The translations under genes and the position numbers were made by a program. Shown piece by piece: positions 1 to 8,031 of a stretch of 64,000 bases of DNA. Positions within the stretch are counted from its first letter, which is position 1. The number at the start of each line of letters is the position of its first letter. Below the pieces are notes generated by a model. The model had not been told where the DNA came from, made no database searches, and saw only the letters and a list, made by a program, of their open reading frames with translations. Source of the DNA: Bradyrhizobium sp. 200 (GTDB taxonomy: Bacteria > Pseudomonadota > Alphaproteobacteria > Rhizobiales > Xanthobacteraceae). The stretch is taken from contig NZ_CP064689.1 in the NCBI RefSeq assembly GCF_023100945.1, forward strand, positions 5,810,001 through 5,874,000. The letters run 5' to 3'.

Positions 1-441
1 CGCGTCGCGGTGATGAATCTCGGCGGCATCGTCGAGACCGCGGATGCCGAGGCGCTGTTCAGCGCGCCGCGCCACCCTTACAGCCGCGCATTGTTGTCGG
101 CCATTCCGGTGCCCAAGCCGCAGGCCAAGCGCAGCCGCATCGTGCTGGAGGGCGAGATGCCGAGCGCGCTCAATCCGCCCGCCGGCTGCCGCTTCCATAC
201 CCGCTGTCCCTACGTCATCGCGCGCTGCCGCACCGACATTCCGCCGCTGCTTGCCGACGGAACGGGACATGCCACCGCCTGTCACCGCACCGCGGAATTG
301 CCGGCGCCCGAGAATATCGTTCCCGCCGACGGCGGCTTTTCGCCAGTGCTGGAAAAATTGGTCGCCGCCTTCAGCGGTGGCACGGAAGGTGCAGGCAGCG
401 CCGGGGTTAATATATCAGGGACCCGGCCAACAGTGGTGTAA
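1..441 (+). CDS. Oligopeptide/dipeptide ABC transporter ATP-binding protein, C-terminal part (5' end outside window)
   Basis: This is the end of an ATPase subunit that energises peptide-type uptake at the cytoplasmic face of the membrane. The frame is open from base 1, and the Walker motifs lie outside the window. What remains is the end of the nucleotide-binding domain (VMNLGGIVE) and the oligo_HPY C-terminal extension with HPYSRALLSAIPVP and CRFHTRCP. Four cysteines lie in this extension (CRFHTRC, then ARC, then TAC). Conserved cysteines here are reported to hold an iron-sulfur cluster in some Opp/Dpp ATPases. The binding protein and two permeases follow on the same strand, so this is the ATPase of that transporter. 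The substrate is not determined. Confidence 0.88.
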   Translation, partial: RVAVMNLGGIVETADAEALFSAPRHPYSRALLSAIPVPKPQAKRSRIVLEGEMPSALNPPAGCRFHTRCPYVIARCRTDIPPLLADGTGHATACHRTAELPAPENIVPADGGFSPVLEKLVAAFSGGTEGAGSAGVNISGTRPTVV

Positions 442-465
442 TCGTTGATTAAGGGGATGGCAGCA

Positions 466-1977
466 ATGAAAATCTTTCGTTTGGCAGTCACCGCTGCGGC
501 GCTGATGCTGTCGCTTCCGGCAACCGTTCAGGCCCAGACCACGCTGCGGATCGGGCTCGCCGAAGATCCCGATATCCTCGACCCGACCATGGCGCGAACC
601 TATGTCGGCCGCATCGTGTTCGCCTCGTTCTGCGACAAGCTGTTCGACATCGACGAAAAGCTCAACATCGTGCCACAGCTCGCGCTGAGCCACGAGACGT
701 CGGCCGACGGCAAGGAAGTCACCATCAAGCTCAGGCCCGGCGTCAAGTTTCACGACGGCGAGGCCTTCAATGCGGAGGCTGCAAAGTATTCGATCGATCG
801 TCACCTCACAATGCAAGGCTCGTTCCGCAAGCCGGAACTGGCAAGCGTCGATCGCGTCGAGGTGGTCGATCCCCTCACCATCAAGCTCGTTCTGAAGGCG
901 CCGTTCTCGCCGCTGATCGCGCAACTTACCGATCGCGCCGGCATGATGGTTTCGCCCAAGGCTGCCAAGGAAGCCGGTGACAAATTCGGGTTGCGTCCGG
1001 TCTGCGCCGGGCCTTACAAATTCGTCGAACGCGTCCAGCAGGACCGCATGGTGTTCGAGAAGTTCGCCGACTACTGGAACAAGGATAACGTCCATGTCGA
1101 CCGTGTGGTGTTTCTGCCAATCGTCGATGCCACGGTGCGGCTTGCCAATCTGAAATCGGGCGGTCTCGACCTCATCGAACGCGTGCTCGCAACCGACATC
1201 AAGGATGTGCGGAGCGATTCCCGGCTGAAGTTGTCGACGGCGATCGAACTCGGCTATCAGGGCATCACGCTGAATATCGGTAAGGACAAAGCCAAGGGCC
1301 CGCTCAGCCAGTCCGCCAAGGTCCGGCAGGCGCTCGATCTCTCGATCGATCGCGAGGCCATCAACCAGGTGGTGTTCAACGGCGAATTCAAGCCCGGCAA
1401 TCAGTGGATCAATCCAGACCACCCCTATTATCAGAAGGCATTTCCGCTCCGCCCACGCGACGTCGCCAAGGCCAAGGCGCTATTGAAGGAAGCCGGCGTC
1501 ACGCCGCCGGTCAACGTTGATTTCATGGTGCCGAAAGGCGCGGAGACGGAGGCAGTCGCCCAGGTCGTGCAGTCAATGGCCTCGGAAGCCGGGTTCGACA
1601 TGAAGCTCAGGGTTACGGAATTTGCGACGTCGCTGAAGCAGGCCGAAGCCGGCGAGTATCAGGCCTTCATGCTGGCCTGGAGCGGACGGATCGATCCGGA
1701 CGGGAATTCCTACGTGTTCCTGAAAACCGGCGCACCGCAGAATTACAGCGCCTGGAGCAATGCGGAGGCTGATAAGGCGCTCGACGACGCTCGCCTTGTC
1801 ACCGACCTGGCGCAGCGCAAGGCGATCTATGAAAAACTGGCCAAGGCCGAAATGGAAGACCAGGCACTCCTCTACATCTATCACCGCCGCATCCTGATCG
1901 CGCACACCACCAAGCTCGAAGGCTACAAGCAGATGCCGGACGGGCTGGTCCGCGTGGTCGGGCTGAAGCTGAAGTGA
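466..1977 (+). CDS. ABC transporter substrate-binding protein, family 5 (peptide/nickel type)
   Basis: This periplasmic solute receptor feeds the DppB/DppC-like permeases downstream. The likely start is ATG 466, giving an N-terminus MKIFRLAVTAAALML that forms a signal peptide ending near VQAQ. AAGGGG lies about 9 bases upstream. An in-frame ATG at 445 would put seven extra residues before the signal peptide and has no ribosome site. The 503-residue mature-plus-signal length is normal for SBP_bac_5. The DPDILDPTMART segment near residue 30 and the KFHDGEAFNAE segment near residue 90 are typical of the family. The ligand may be a peptide, opine or other small solute. Confidence 0.9.
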   Translation: MKIFRLAVTAAALMLSLPATVQAQTTLRIGLAEDPDILDPTMARTYVGRIVFASFCDKLFDIDEKLNIVPQLALSHETSADGKEVTIKLRPGVKFHDGEAFNAEAAKYSIDRHLTMQGSFRKPELASVDRVEVVDPLTIKLVLKAPFSPLIAQLTDRAGMMVSPKAAKEAGDKFGLRPVCAGPYKFVERVQQDRMVFEKFADYWNKDNVHVDRVVFLPIVDATVRLANLKSGGLDLIERVLATDIKDVRSDSRLKLSTAIELGYQGITLNIGKDKAKGPLSQSAKVRQALDLSIDREAINQVVFNGEFKPGNQWINPDHPYYQKAFPLRPRDVAKAKALLKEAGVTPPVNVDFMVPKGAETEAVAQVVQSMASEAGFDMKLRVTEFATSLKQAEAGEYQAFMLAWSGRIDPDGNSYVFLKTGAPQNYSAWSNAEADKALDDARLVTDLAQRKAIYEKLAKAEMEDQALLYIYHRRILIAHTTKLEGYKQMPDGLVRVVGLKLK

Positions 1978-2002
1978 GCGCTGCTGCGCCCAGGAGCGCG
2001 CC

Positions 2003-2944
2003 ATGCTGAATTTCCTCGCACGGCGCGTCCTCCAGCTCATCCCGACACTGTTCTTCGTGTCGGTGCTGATTTTCTCGCTGCAGCAATTGCTGCCGGGCGA
2101 TCCCGCACTTGTCATGGCGGGCGAGGAACGCGATCCTGATGTCATCGCGCAAATCCGCCAGCAGTACCGGCTCGATCAGCCGGTGCCGGTTCAATATGTT
2201 TATTGGATGAAGGGCGTATTGTCCGGCGATTTCGGAGAGTCGCTGCGCAACAAGGTGCCGGTGCGCGAGCTGATCGCGCAGAAACTGCCGGTGACGATGC
2301 AACTGGCGTCGATGGCGATCGTCATCGCCTTCCTGGTCGGGATCCCCGCGGGAATCATATCGGCAGTCAAGAAGGGCACGGCCTGGGATTATGGCGCGAA
2401 TTTCTTCGCGCTGTGGGGAATCTCGACGCCCAATTTCTGGCTCGGCATCATGCTGATCTTCCTGTTCTCGATCAAGCTCGGCTGGCTGCCGGCATCGGGC
2501 TATGTGCCGCTGACCGAAAACTGGCGCGCCAGCATCGCCTCCACCATCATGCCGGCCTTCGTGCTGGGCAATGCGATCGCCGCAATCCTGATGCGGCATA
2601 CCCGCAGCGCCATGCTGCAGGTGCTCGAAAGCGACTACGTCCGCACCGCCCGCGCCAAGGGCCTTTCCGAACGCTCCGTCATTCTCAAGCACGCCATGCG
2701 CAACGCGCTGACGCCGATCATTACCCTCGGCGCGCTCGAACTGGGCACGCTGCTGTCGGGCGCGGTGCTCACCGAGCAGATCTTTTCGATTCCGGGCTTT
2801 GGCAAGCTGATCGTCGATGCCGTGTTCAATCGCGATTATGCGGTCGTGCAGGGTGTCGTGCTGACGACGGCGACGATCTACATCACGCTGAACCTGATCG
2901 CCGACATCGCCTATGTCCTCGTCAATCCGCGGCTGAGGGCATAA
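2003..2944 (+). CDS. ABC transporter permease, DppB type
   Basis: This is a 313-residue inner-membrane permease with about six membrane segments. The N-terminus MLNFLARRVLQLIPTLFF and the LLPGDPALVMAGE segment are typical of DppB/OppB/GsiC. The EAA loop that contacts the ATPase is near residue 210 (DYVRTARAKGLSERSVI). AGGAG lies 8 bases before the ATG. The gene starts 25 bases after the binding-protein stop and ends 3 bases before the second permease, so the three are one operon. It forms half of the membrane channel together with the DppC-like protein. Confidence 0.9.
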   Translation: MLNFLARRVLQLIPTLFFVSVLIFSLQQLLPGDPALVMAGEERDPDVIAQIRQQYRLDQPVPVQYVYWMKGVLSGDFGESLRNKVPVRELIAQKLPVTMQLASMAIVIAFLVGIPAGIISAVKKGTAWDYGANFFALWGISTPNFWLGIMLIFLFSIKLGWLPASGYVPLTENWRASIASTIMPAFVLGNAIAAILMRHTRSAMLQVLESDYVRTARAKGLSERSVILKHAMRNALTPIITLGALELGTLLSGAVLTEQIFSIPGFGKLIVDAVFNRDYAVVQGVVLTTATIYITLNLIADIAYVLVNPRLRA

Positions 2945-2947
2945 GCC

Positions 2948-3835
2948 ATGACCGACACGGCCCTCGGCACGATCAAGATGACCGCTTCCGACGAGTTGGA
3001 GAGCCCGGCGCGGCGCGCGCTGCGGCGCCTGTTCAAGCGCAAGGGCGCGGTGGCCGGCCTTGTCGTGATCGCAACTTTCGTCCTGCTCGCGGTGTTTGCG
3101 CCGCTGATCTCGCCCTATGAGCCGATCGCGACAAGCTGGTCGCTCGTGCGCAAGCCGCCTTCCGCGCTGCACTGGTTCGGGACCGACGAGCTCGGCCGCG
3201 ACATTCTTGCCCGCGTGATCTATGGCGCGCGGGCTTCATTGCTGGCCGGCGCGATCTCGGTCGGAATCGCGCTCTCGATCGGCGTTCCGCTCGGCCTCCT
3301 GTCGGGCTACCGCGGCGGCTTCATCGACGCTCTGATCAGCCGCATCACCGACGCGATGCTGGCCTGCCCGTTCCTGATCCTGGCGATTGCGCTGGCCGCA
3401 TTTTTGGGTCCCAGCCTCGGCAACGCCATGATCGCGATCGGCATATCGGCGACGCCGATCTTCGTGCGGCTCACGCGAGGCCAGGTGATGAGCGTCAAGG
3501 TCGAGGATTATGTCGAGGCCGCGCGCGCCATGGGCAATCCGCGCTGGCGCATCGCGCTGTTTCACATCCTGCCCAACATCATGCCGGCGCTGCTGGTGCA
3601 GGCGACGCTGTCGATCGCCGCCGCGATCATTGCGGAAGCTGCACTGTCCTTCCTCGGCCTCGGCCAGCAGCCGCCCGCCCCCTCCTGGGGCAGCATGCTG
3701 AACGCCGCGCAGCGCTTCCTAACCAACGCGCCCTGGATGGCGGTCTGGCCGGGACTGGCGATCTTCCTCGTGGTGCTGTCGTTCAACCTGGTCGGCGACG
3801 GCCTGCGCGACGCGCTGGATCCGAGGGAGAGGTAG
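2948..3835 (+). CDS. ABC transporter permease, DppC type
   Basis: This is the second, 295-residue permease of the same peptide-type importer. It has the N-terminal OppC_N segment (FKRKGAVAGLVVIATFV), the GTDELGRDILARVIYGAR motif near residue 80 that is diagnostic of DppC/OppC, and an EAA loop (DYVEAARAMGNPRWRIALF) near residue 185. It starts 3 bases after dppB, with GAGGG inside the end of dppB serving as ribosome site. Nothing in the operon follows it. The next downstream feature is a palindromic repeat, then a convergent gene. Confidence 0.9.
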   Translation: MTDTALGTIKMTASDELESPARRALRRLFKRKGAVAGLVVIATFVLLAVFAPLISPYEPIATSWSLVRKPPSALHWFGTDELGRDILARVIYGARASLLAGAISVGIALSIGVPLGLLSGYRGGFIDALISRITDAMLACPFLILAIALAAFLGPSLGNAMIAIGISATPIFVRLTRGQVMSVKVEDYVEAARAMGNPRWRIALFHILPNIMPALLVQATLSIAAAIIAEAALSFLGLGQQPPAPSWGSMLNAAQRFLTNAPWMAVWPGLAIFLVVLSFNLVGDGLRDALDPRER

Positions 3836-3846
3836 GTGCCAAAGAC

Positions 3847-3931
3847 CGTCATTGCGAGCGCAGCGAAGCAATCCATCTCGCCGCAGAAAGAAAGTATGGA
3901 TTGCTTCGTCGCTGCGCTCCTCGCAATGACG
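3847..3931. repeat. Palindromic intergenic repeat, family A copy 1
   Basis: Inverted repeat with arms CGTCATTGCGAGCGCAGCGA... and ...CGCTCCTCGCAATGACG around the pair GAAGCAATCCAT / ATGGATTGCTTC. It lies between the convergent dppC-like and CnbZ-like genes. The same family recurs at 47037-47115, 47729-47842 and 51821-51901. This type of repeat is common in Bradyrhizobium and Rhodopseudomonas intergenic DNA. As RNA it would fold into a long hairpin from either strand and could act as a bidirectional terminator or 3'-end stabiliser. Small translated frames across it are not genes. Confidence 0.9.
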
Positions 3932-3958
3932 AAAACCGCTAATCGCTCCGGACGAACA

Positions 3959-4702
3959 TCAGATCACCACCTCCCGCAGTACCCTCCGGCAATCCATTTC
4001 ATACTCAAGATCGATCACCGGCGGCCGCGCGAAATGCCAGGTCAGGCCCGAACGCGCGGCGCCACGGCGAACCAGCGCATCGGCAAAGACGTGGTGGAAA
4101 TCGTGGATGGTGTAGGTCTGCACCTCAGTCGCATCTTTCCAGCCGAACCCGAACTCGCCCATGCGCCGCTCCATCACGCCGGCGACGTAACGTACCTTCT
4201 CCGCAATCCCCTCCGGGCTGATATCGCGATAACGCACCGTACGTTCGGCATAGCTCGCGTTGCCTTCCTGCGACTCGCCGCTGCCCGCGATGACGAAGCT
4301 CGGCGTCGCGCCCTGGCTCGGCCGCGTGAATGAAAAGGCATAGAACGAAGGCTCGCCCGGCGGATCGATCTCCGGACAGACATTGCTGCGCGCCACCGGG
4401 TTAATCGTGCCGTCATACACGCCCCACTCCGCCAGCGTCTTGACGTAGTGCAGGTTGAAATTTCGAAATCCCTCGTCGGTGAAGGCGGCCGGTGAACGCA
4501 GCTCGCAGGCACAGAACGACGTCAGCGGCCTGCCCGCCGCCTGAATGTATTTTGCGATTTGCTCGAAGCCCTCAGACAGCGGCACCGGCTTGTCGAAGCG
4601 CACCCGTTCGATCTCATATCCGGGATTGGCGGCCACCCCGCCGGAATACTGAAACACGGCCGGGATGAAGCGGTAATTGCCGGCGGGAAAGTCGCTGGTC
4701 AT
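3959..4702 (-). CDS. RidA/YjgF-like protein, possible 2-aminomuconate-type deaminase (CnbZ-like)
   Basis: This is a 247-residue soluble protein starting at ATG 4702, with AGGGAG 6-7 bases upstream. A longer frame to 4768 has no ribosome site and would run into the terminator region. The sequence reads as two linked YjgF-like halves. Conserved stretches are FCACELRSPAAFT near residue 60, ARSNVCPEIDPPGEPSFYAF near residue 100, VIAGSGESQEG near residue 130, and a C-terminus rich in RGAARSGLTWHFARPP. From memory this resembles the family named after CnbZ, a 2-amino-5-chloromuconate deaminase, but most members are uncharacterised. No aminophenol-pathway genes are near. The family call is moderate and the substrate unknown. 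Confidence 0.6.
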   Translation of the reverse strand: MTSDFPAGNYRFIPAVFQYSGGVAANPGYEIERVRFDKPVPLSEGFEQIAKYIQAAGRPLTSFCACELRSPAAFTDEGFRNFNLHYVKTLAEWGVYDGTINPVARSNVCPEIDPPGEPSFYAFSFTRPSQGATPSFVIAGSGESQEGNASYAERTVRYRDISPEGIAEKVRYVAGVMERRMGEFGFGWKDATEVQTYTIHDFHHVFADALVRRGAARSGLTWHFARPPVIDLEYEMDCRRVLREVVI

Positions 4703-4768
4703 GTTGGCTCCCTGCTTTTTCTTATCTCCTAGCATGGAGAACCGGCGGCGTCGCCCGGCTGCCGGCAC

Positions 4769-4804
4769 AAAAAAGCGGCGGCAGCGATGTCCGCTGCCGC
4801 CGCT
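4769..4804 (-). terminator. Rho-independent terminator of the RND efflux operon
   Basis: Read on the minus strand, a perfect 13-bp GC-rich stem (AGCGGCGGCAGCG, 5-base loop, complement) is followed directly by six T residues. It starts 24 bases after the RND pump stop codon and comes before the start of the CnbZ-like gene at 4702. That gene therefore probably has its own promoter or depends on read-through. Confidence 0.85.
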
Positions 4805-4827
4805 CGCAATTGTCCTCGGCTTGAGGC

Positions 4828-7800
4828 TCAGGTCGGCTTGAGGGCCGTCCTCCCGAGATCGAAATCGGCGATCTCCTTGGTCCGCTGCGAGTCGGCCTTG
4901 GCCTGGTGGTCGGTCGCCATCCAGACATAGACCGCGGGCAGCACGAACAGCGTGAACAGCGTGCCGATCGACATGCCGGAGACGACGACGAGGCCGATCG
5001 AGAAGCGGCTCGCCGCGCCCGCGCCGGTTGCCGTCAGCAGCGGGATCAGGCCGGTGACCATCGCCGCCGTCGTCATCAGGATCGGACGCAGCCGGATGCG
5101 GGCCGCCATCTCGATCGCCGAACGCTTGTCGAGGCCTTCCTTGAGCTGCAGTTCGTTGGCGAACTCGACCATCAGAATGCCGTGCTTGGTGATGAGGCCG
5201 ACCAGCGTCAGCAGCCCGACCTGGGTGTAGATGTTGATGGTGGCCACGCCGAAGAACAGCGGGATCAGCGCACCGACGATCGCCATGGGAACGCTGATCA
5301 TGATCACCAGCGGATCCCGCAAGCTTTCGAACTGCGCCGCCAGCACCAGGAAGATGATGATCAGCGCGAAGCCGAAGGTGATCGCAAGCTGATTGCCTTC
5401 CTGCACGTATTGACGGGAGTCGGCCAGGTAGTCGTGGCCGAAGCCGGCCGGCAGCTTTTTGGCTTCGCCCTCCAGGAAGTCCACGGCCTGCCCGACCGTC
5501 ACGCCAGGCATCGGCACGGCCGAGAAGGTCGCGGAGTTGAGCTGGTTGTAGTGCGTGAGCGAATTCGGATCGGTACTGGTCTCGATCGACACGATGGTCG
5601 ACAGCGGCACAAGCTGCCCGGTGTTGGTCGGGACATAGTAGCCACCGAGCGATTCCGGCGACAGCCGCATGCCGCGGGGCACCTGCGGGATCACCTGATA
5701 GGACCGTCCCTCGAGGTTGAAGCGGTTGACGTAATTGCCGCCCAGGAGCGTCTGCAGCGTGGCGCCGACCTGCGCCATGTTGATGCCGAGATCGCTGGCC
5801 TTGGAACGGTCAATGGAGACGCGCACCACCGGCTGGTTGAAGTCGAGGTCGCTGTCGGACACGATGAACAAGCCGCTCTTGCGTGCAGCATCCTTCAGCT
5901 TGTTCATCTCGTCGTAGACGGCATGGAAGCCGGAGGTCGAATTGATCACCATCTGTATCGGCAGACCGCCCGGCCCGCCCGGAAGCGGCGGCAGGTTGAA
6001 CGCAAACGCCTGAACACCTTCGATCTTGCTGAGCTCGGCCTGTACCAGCGGCTTGAGCTGGATCGAGGAACGCTGACGCTCGTCCCATGGCTTGAGCAGC
6101 ATGCCGGCGATGCCGCCCTGCGGGCCGGTGATGCCGTTCAGGACGAAGCGGAGATCGGTCTCGGGGAACTTCTGAAACGCCTTGTCGAGCTTGTCGCCGT
6201 AAAAATCGACATAGTCGATGTTGGCGTATTTCGGCGCCTTGGTCACCGAGAACACGATGCCCTGATCCTCTTCGGGCGCCAATTCCTTTGACGTGTTCAT
6301 GTAGAGGAAGCCCACCAGACCGAGGATCGTCAGCGCGAACACACCGGTGATCGGGCGATAGTCGAGCGAGCGGTCGAGCTGGCGGCCGTACCAGCGCGTC
6401 ATCGCGCCGAACACCCGGTTGACCAGCCTGGCGAACCGTCCCTCGTCAGCGCTCTTCAGCAGCACCGAGCACATCATCGGCGACAGCGTCAGCGCGATCA
6501 CGCCGGATACGATCACCGAGCCTGCCAGCGTGAAGGCAAATTCGCGGAACAGCGAACCGGTCAAGCCGCCGAGGAAGCCGATCGGCGCATACACCGCCGC
6601 CAGCGTGATCGTCATCGAGATCACGGGGCCGACGATTTCGCGCGCGCCCTGCAGAGACGCCTGTACTGGCGTTTTTCCTTCTTCCAGATGGCGATGGATG
6701 TTCTCCACCACCACGATGGCGTCGTCGACCACGAGCCCGATCGCCAGCACCATCGCCAGCAGCGTCAGCAGGTTGAAGCTGAAGCCCATCGCCAGCATCA
6801 GGCTGCAGACGCCGATCAGCGACAGCGGAATCGTGACCACGGGAATGATGACCGAGCGGAACGAGGCCAGGAACAGGAAGATCACGACCACGACGATCAG
6901 GACGGCCTCGATCAGCGTGTTCTTCACCTCATCGATCGATGATTGAATGAATTTAGTGGAATCATACGCCACCTTCATTTTCATCGACGGCGGCAGGTTG
7001 CGTTCGAGCTCCGGAAACAGCGCGCGTACGCCCTTGACCAGCGTCAGCGGATTGCCTTGCGGGGTAGACTGCACGCCGATGAAGATCGCGCGCTCGCCGC
7101 TGAACGCGACGCTCGCATCCGTGCTTTGCGCGGCGAGTTCGACGGTCGCGATGTCCTCGACCCGAACGAAGCCGCCGTCCTTGGACTTGACGATCATCTT
7201 CTTGAATTGGTCGAGGTTCCGCAGGTCGGTATTCGTCGTGATGTTGGAAACGATGAGGTAGCCCTTGGACTGACCGGCCGCGGCCTGGAAGTTGTTGGCG
7301 GCAATCGCCGCCGAGACGTCGCTTGGCGACACCCCGCGCCCCGCCATCCGCACCGGATCGAGCCACAGCCGCATCGCAAACGTCTGGCCGCCAAGAATGT
7401 CGGCCGACGCCACGCCGTCGACCGTCGACAGCACCGGCTGCACGACGCGCGTCAGATAGTCCGAAATCGCCGACCCCGAGAGTTCTTCGCTGGAGAAGCC
7501 CAGATACATCACGGCCGTGGTTTGGCCGGTGGTCTTGGTTATGACCGGGTCGTTCGATTCCTTCGGGATCAGGTATTTGACCGAGTTCACCTTGGCGAGA
7601 ACTTCGGTCAACGCCTGGTTCGGGTCGAAATTCAGCTTGACGTAGACCTGGATCGTGCTGGTGCCTTGCACGGACGACGAGGTGATGTAGTCGACGCCCT
7701 CGGCGGAGGCGACCGCCTGCTCGATCGGCGTAGTGATGAAGCCCTGAATGAGGTTAGCCGACGCGCCCGGATAAGAAGTGGTGATATTGACCACCGTGTT

Positions 7801-7923
7801 CGACAGCTTCGGATATTGCCGGATCGGCAATACGCTGGCGGCCCGCAGACCGATCAGGAGGATCAGCAGGCTGACGACGACCGACAGGACCGGACGCTTG
7901 ATGAAGATATCGGTTAAGGCCAT
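4828..7923 (-). CDS. RND multidrug efflux pump, inner-membrane permease (HAE1/AcrB family)
   Basis: This 1031-residue proton-driven antiporter is the inner-membrane part of a tripartite efflux pump. It has the AcrB architecture: membrane helix 1 at the N-terminus (RPVLSVVVSLLILLIGL), a first porter loop, helices 2-6, a second loop and helices 7-12. The proton-relay residues are visible: the Asp-Asp pair in VVDDAIVVVENIHRHLEEG (about residue 400) and the helix-10 lysine in GLITKHGILMVEFANEL. The length is normal. It follows the adaptor gene after 106 bases that hold a GC hairpin, and it ends in a strong terminator. No outer-membrane TolC-type gene is adjacent, so one must be supplied from elsewhere. 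The drug substrates cannot be read from sequence. Confidence 0.95.
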   Translation of the reverse strand: MALTDIFIKRPVLSVVVSLLILLIGLRAASVLPIRQYPKLSNTVVNITTSYPGASANLIQGFITTPIEQAVASAEGVDYITSSSVQGTSTIQVYVKLNFDPNQALTEVLAKVNSVKYLIPKESNDPVITKTTGQTTAVMYLGFSSEELSGSAISDYLTRVVQPVLSTVDGVASADILGGQTFAMRLWLDPVRMAGRGVSPSDVSAAIAANNFQAAAGQSKGYLIVSNITTNTDLRNLDQFKKMIVKSKDGGFVRVEDIATVELAAQSTDASVAFSGERAIFIGVQSTPQGNPLTLVKGVRALFPELERNLPPSMKMKVAYDSTKFIQSSIDEVKNTLIEAVLIVVVVIFLFLASFRSVIIPVVTIPLSLIGVCSLMLAMGFSFNLLTLLAMVLAIGLVVDDAIVVVENIHRHLEEGKTPVQASLQGAREIVGPVISMTITLAAVYAPIGFLGGLTGSLFREFAFTLAGSVIVSGVIALTLSPMMCSVLLKSADEGRFARLVNRVFGAMTRWYGRQLDRSLDYRPITGVFALTILGLVGFLYMNTSKELAPEEDQGIVFSVTKAPKYANIDYVDFYGDKLDKAFQKFPETDLRFVLNGITGPQGGIAGMLLKPWDERQRSSIQLKPLVQAELSKIEGVQAFAFNLPPLPGGPGGLPIQMVINSTSGFHAVYDEMNKLKDAARKSGLFIVSDSDLDFNQPVVRVSIDRSKASDLGINMAQVGATLQTLLGGNYVNRFNLEGRSYQVIPQVPRGMRLSPESLGGYYVPTNTGQLVPLSTIVSIETSTDPNSLTHYNQLNSATFSAVPMPGVTVGQAVDFLEGEAKKLPAGFGHDYLADSRQYVQEGNQLAITFGFALIIIFLVLAAQFESLRDPLVIMISVPMAIVGALIPLFFGVATINIYTQVGLLTLVGLITKHGILMVEFANELQLKEGLDKRSAIEMAARIRLRPILMTTAAMVTGLIPLLTATGAGAASRFSIGLVVVSGMSIGTLFTLFVLPAVYVWMATDHQAKADSQRTKEIADFDLGRTALKPT

Positions 7924-8000
7924 CGCAGATTTATCCCGCTGAGTTCAGCATTTTTCCGGGCACGGCCTCATCTCAAGGACCGTTGCCCGCTTTGTCATCA

Positions 8001-8020
8001 GCGCGGCCCTTCGGCCGCGC
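8001..8020. repeat. Intercistronic GC hairpin between adaptor and RND pump genes
   Basis: A perfect 8-bp inverted repeat GCGCGGCC / GGCCGCGC with a 4-base loop, sitting between the adaptor stop (8032) and the pump start (7923). It has no T-run on either strand, so it is unlikely to be a terminator. It may affect mRNA processing or the relative output of the two genes. Confidence 0.5.
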
Positions 8021-8031
8021 GCGATCGTCCG

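Noticed and set aside
1799..3172. Long open frame of 457 codons opposite the two peptide-transporter permeases
   Set aside because: It is rich in Arg, His, Gln and Asp in the pattern typical of antisense frames in GC-rich DNA, lacks family motifs, and covers two clear permease genes.
4906..6291. 461-codon frame opposite the RND pump gene, and similar long frames at 6943-7917
   Set aside because: Compositional shadows of the pump (D/R/H/Q-rich, no motifs); the pump frame is complete and well conserved.
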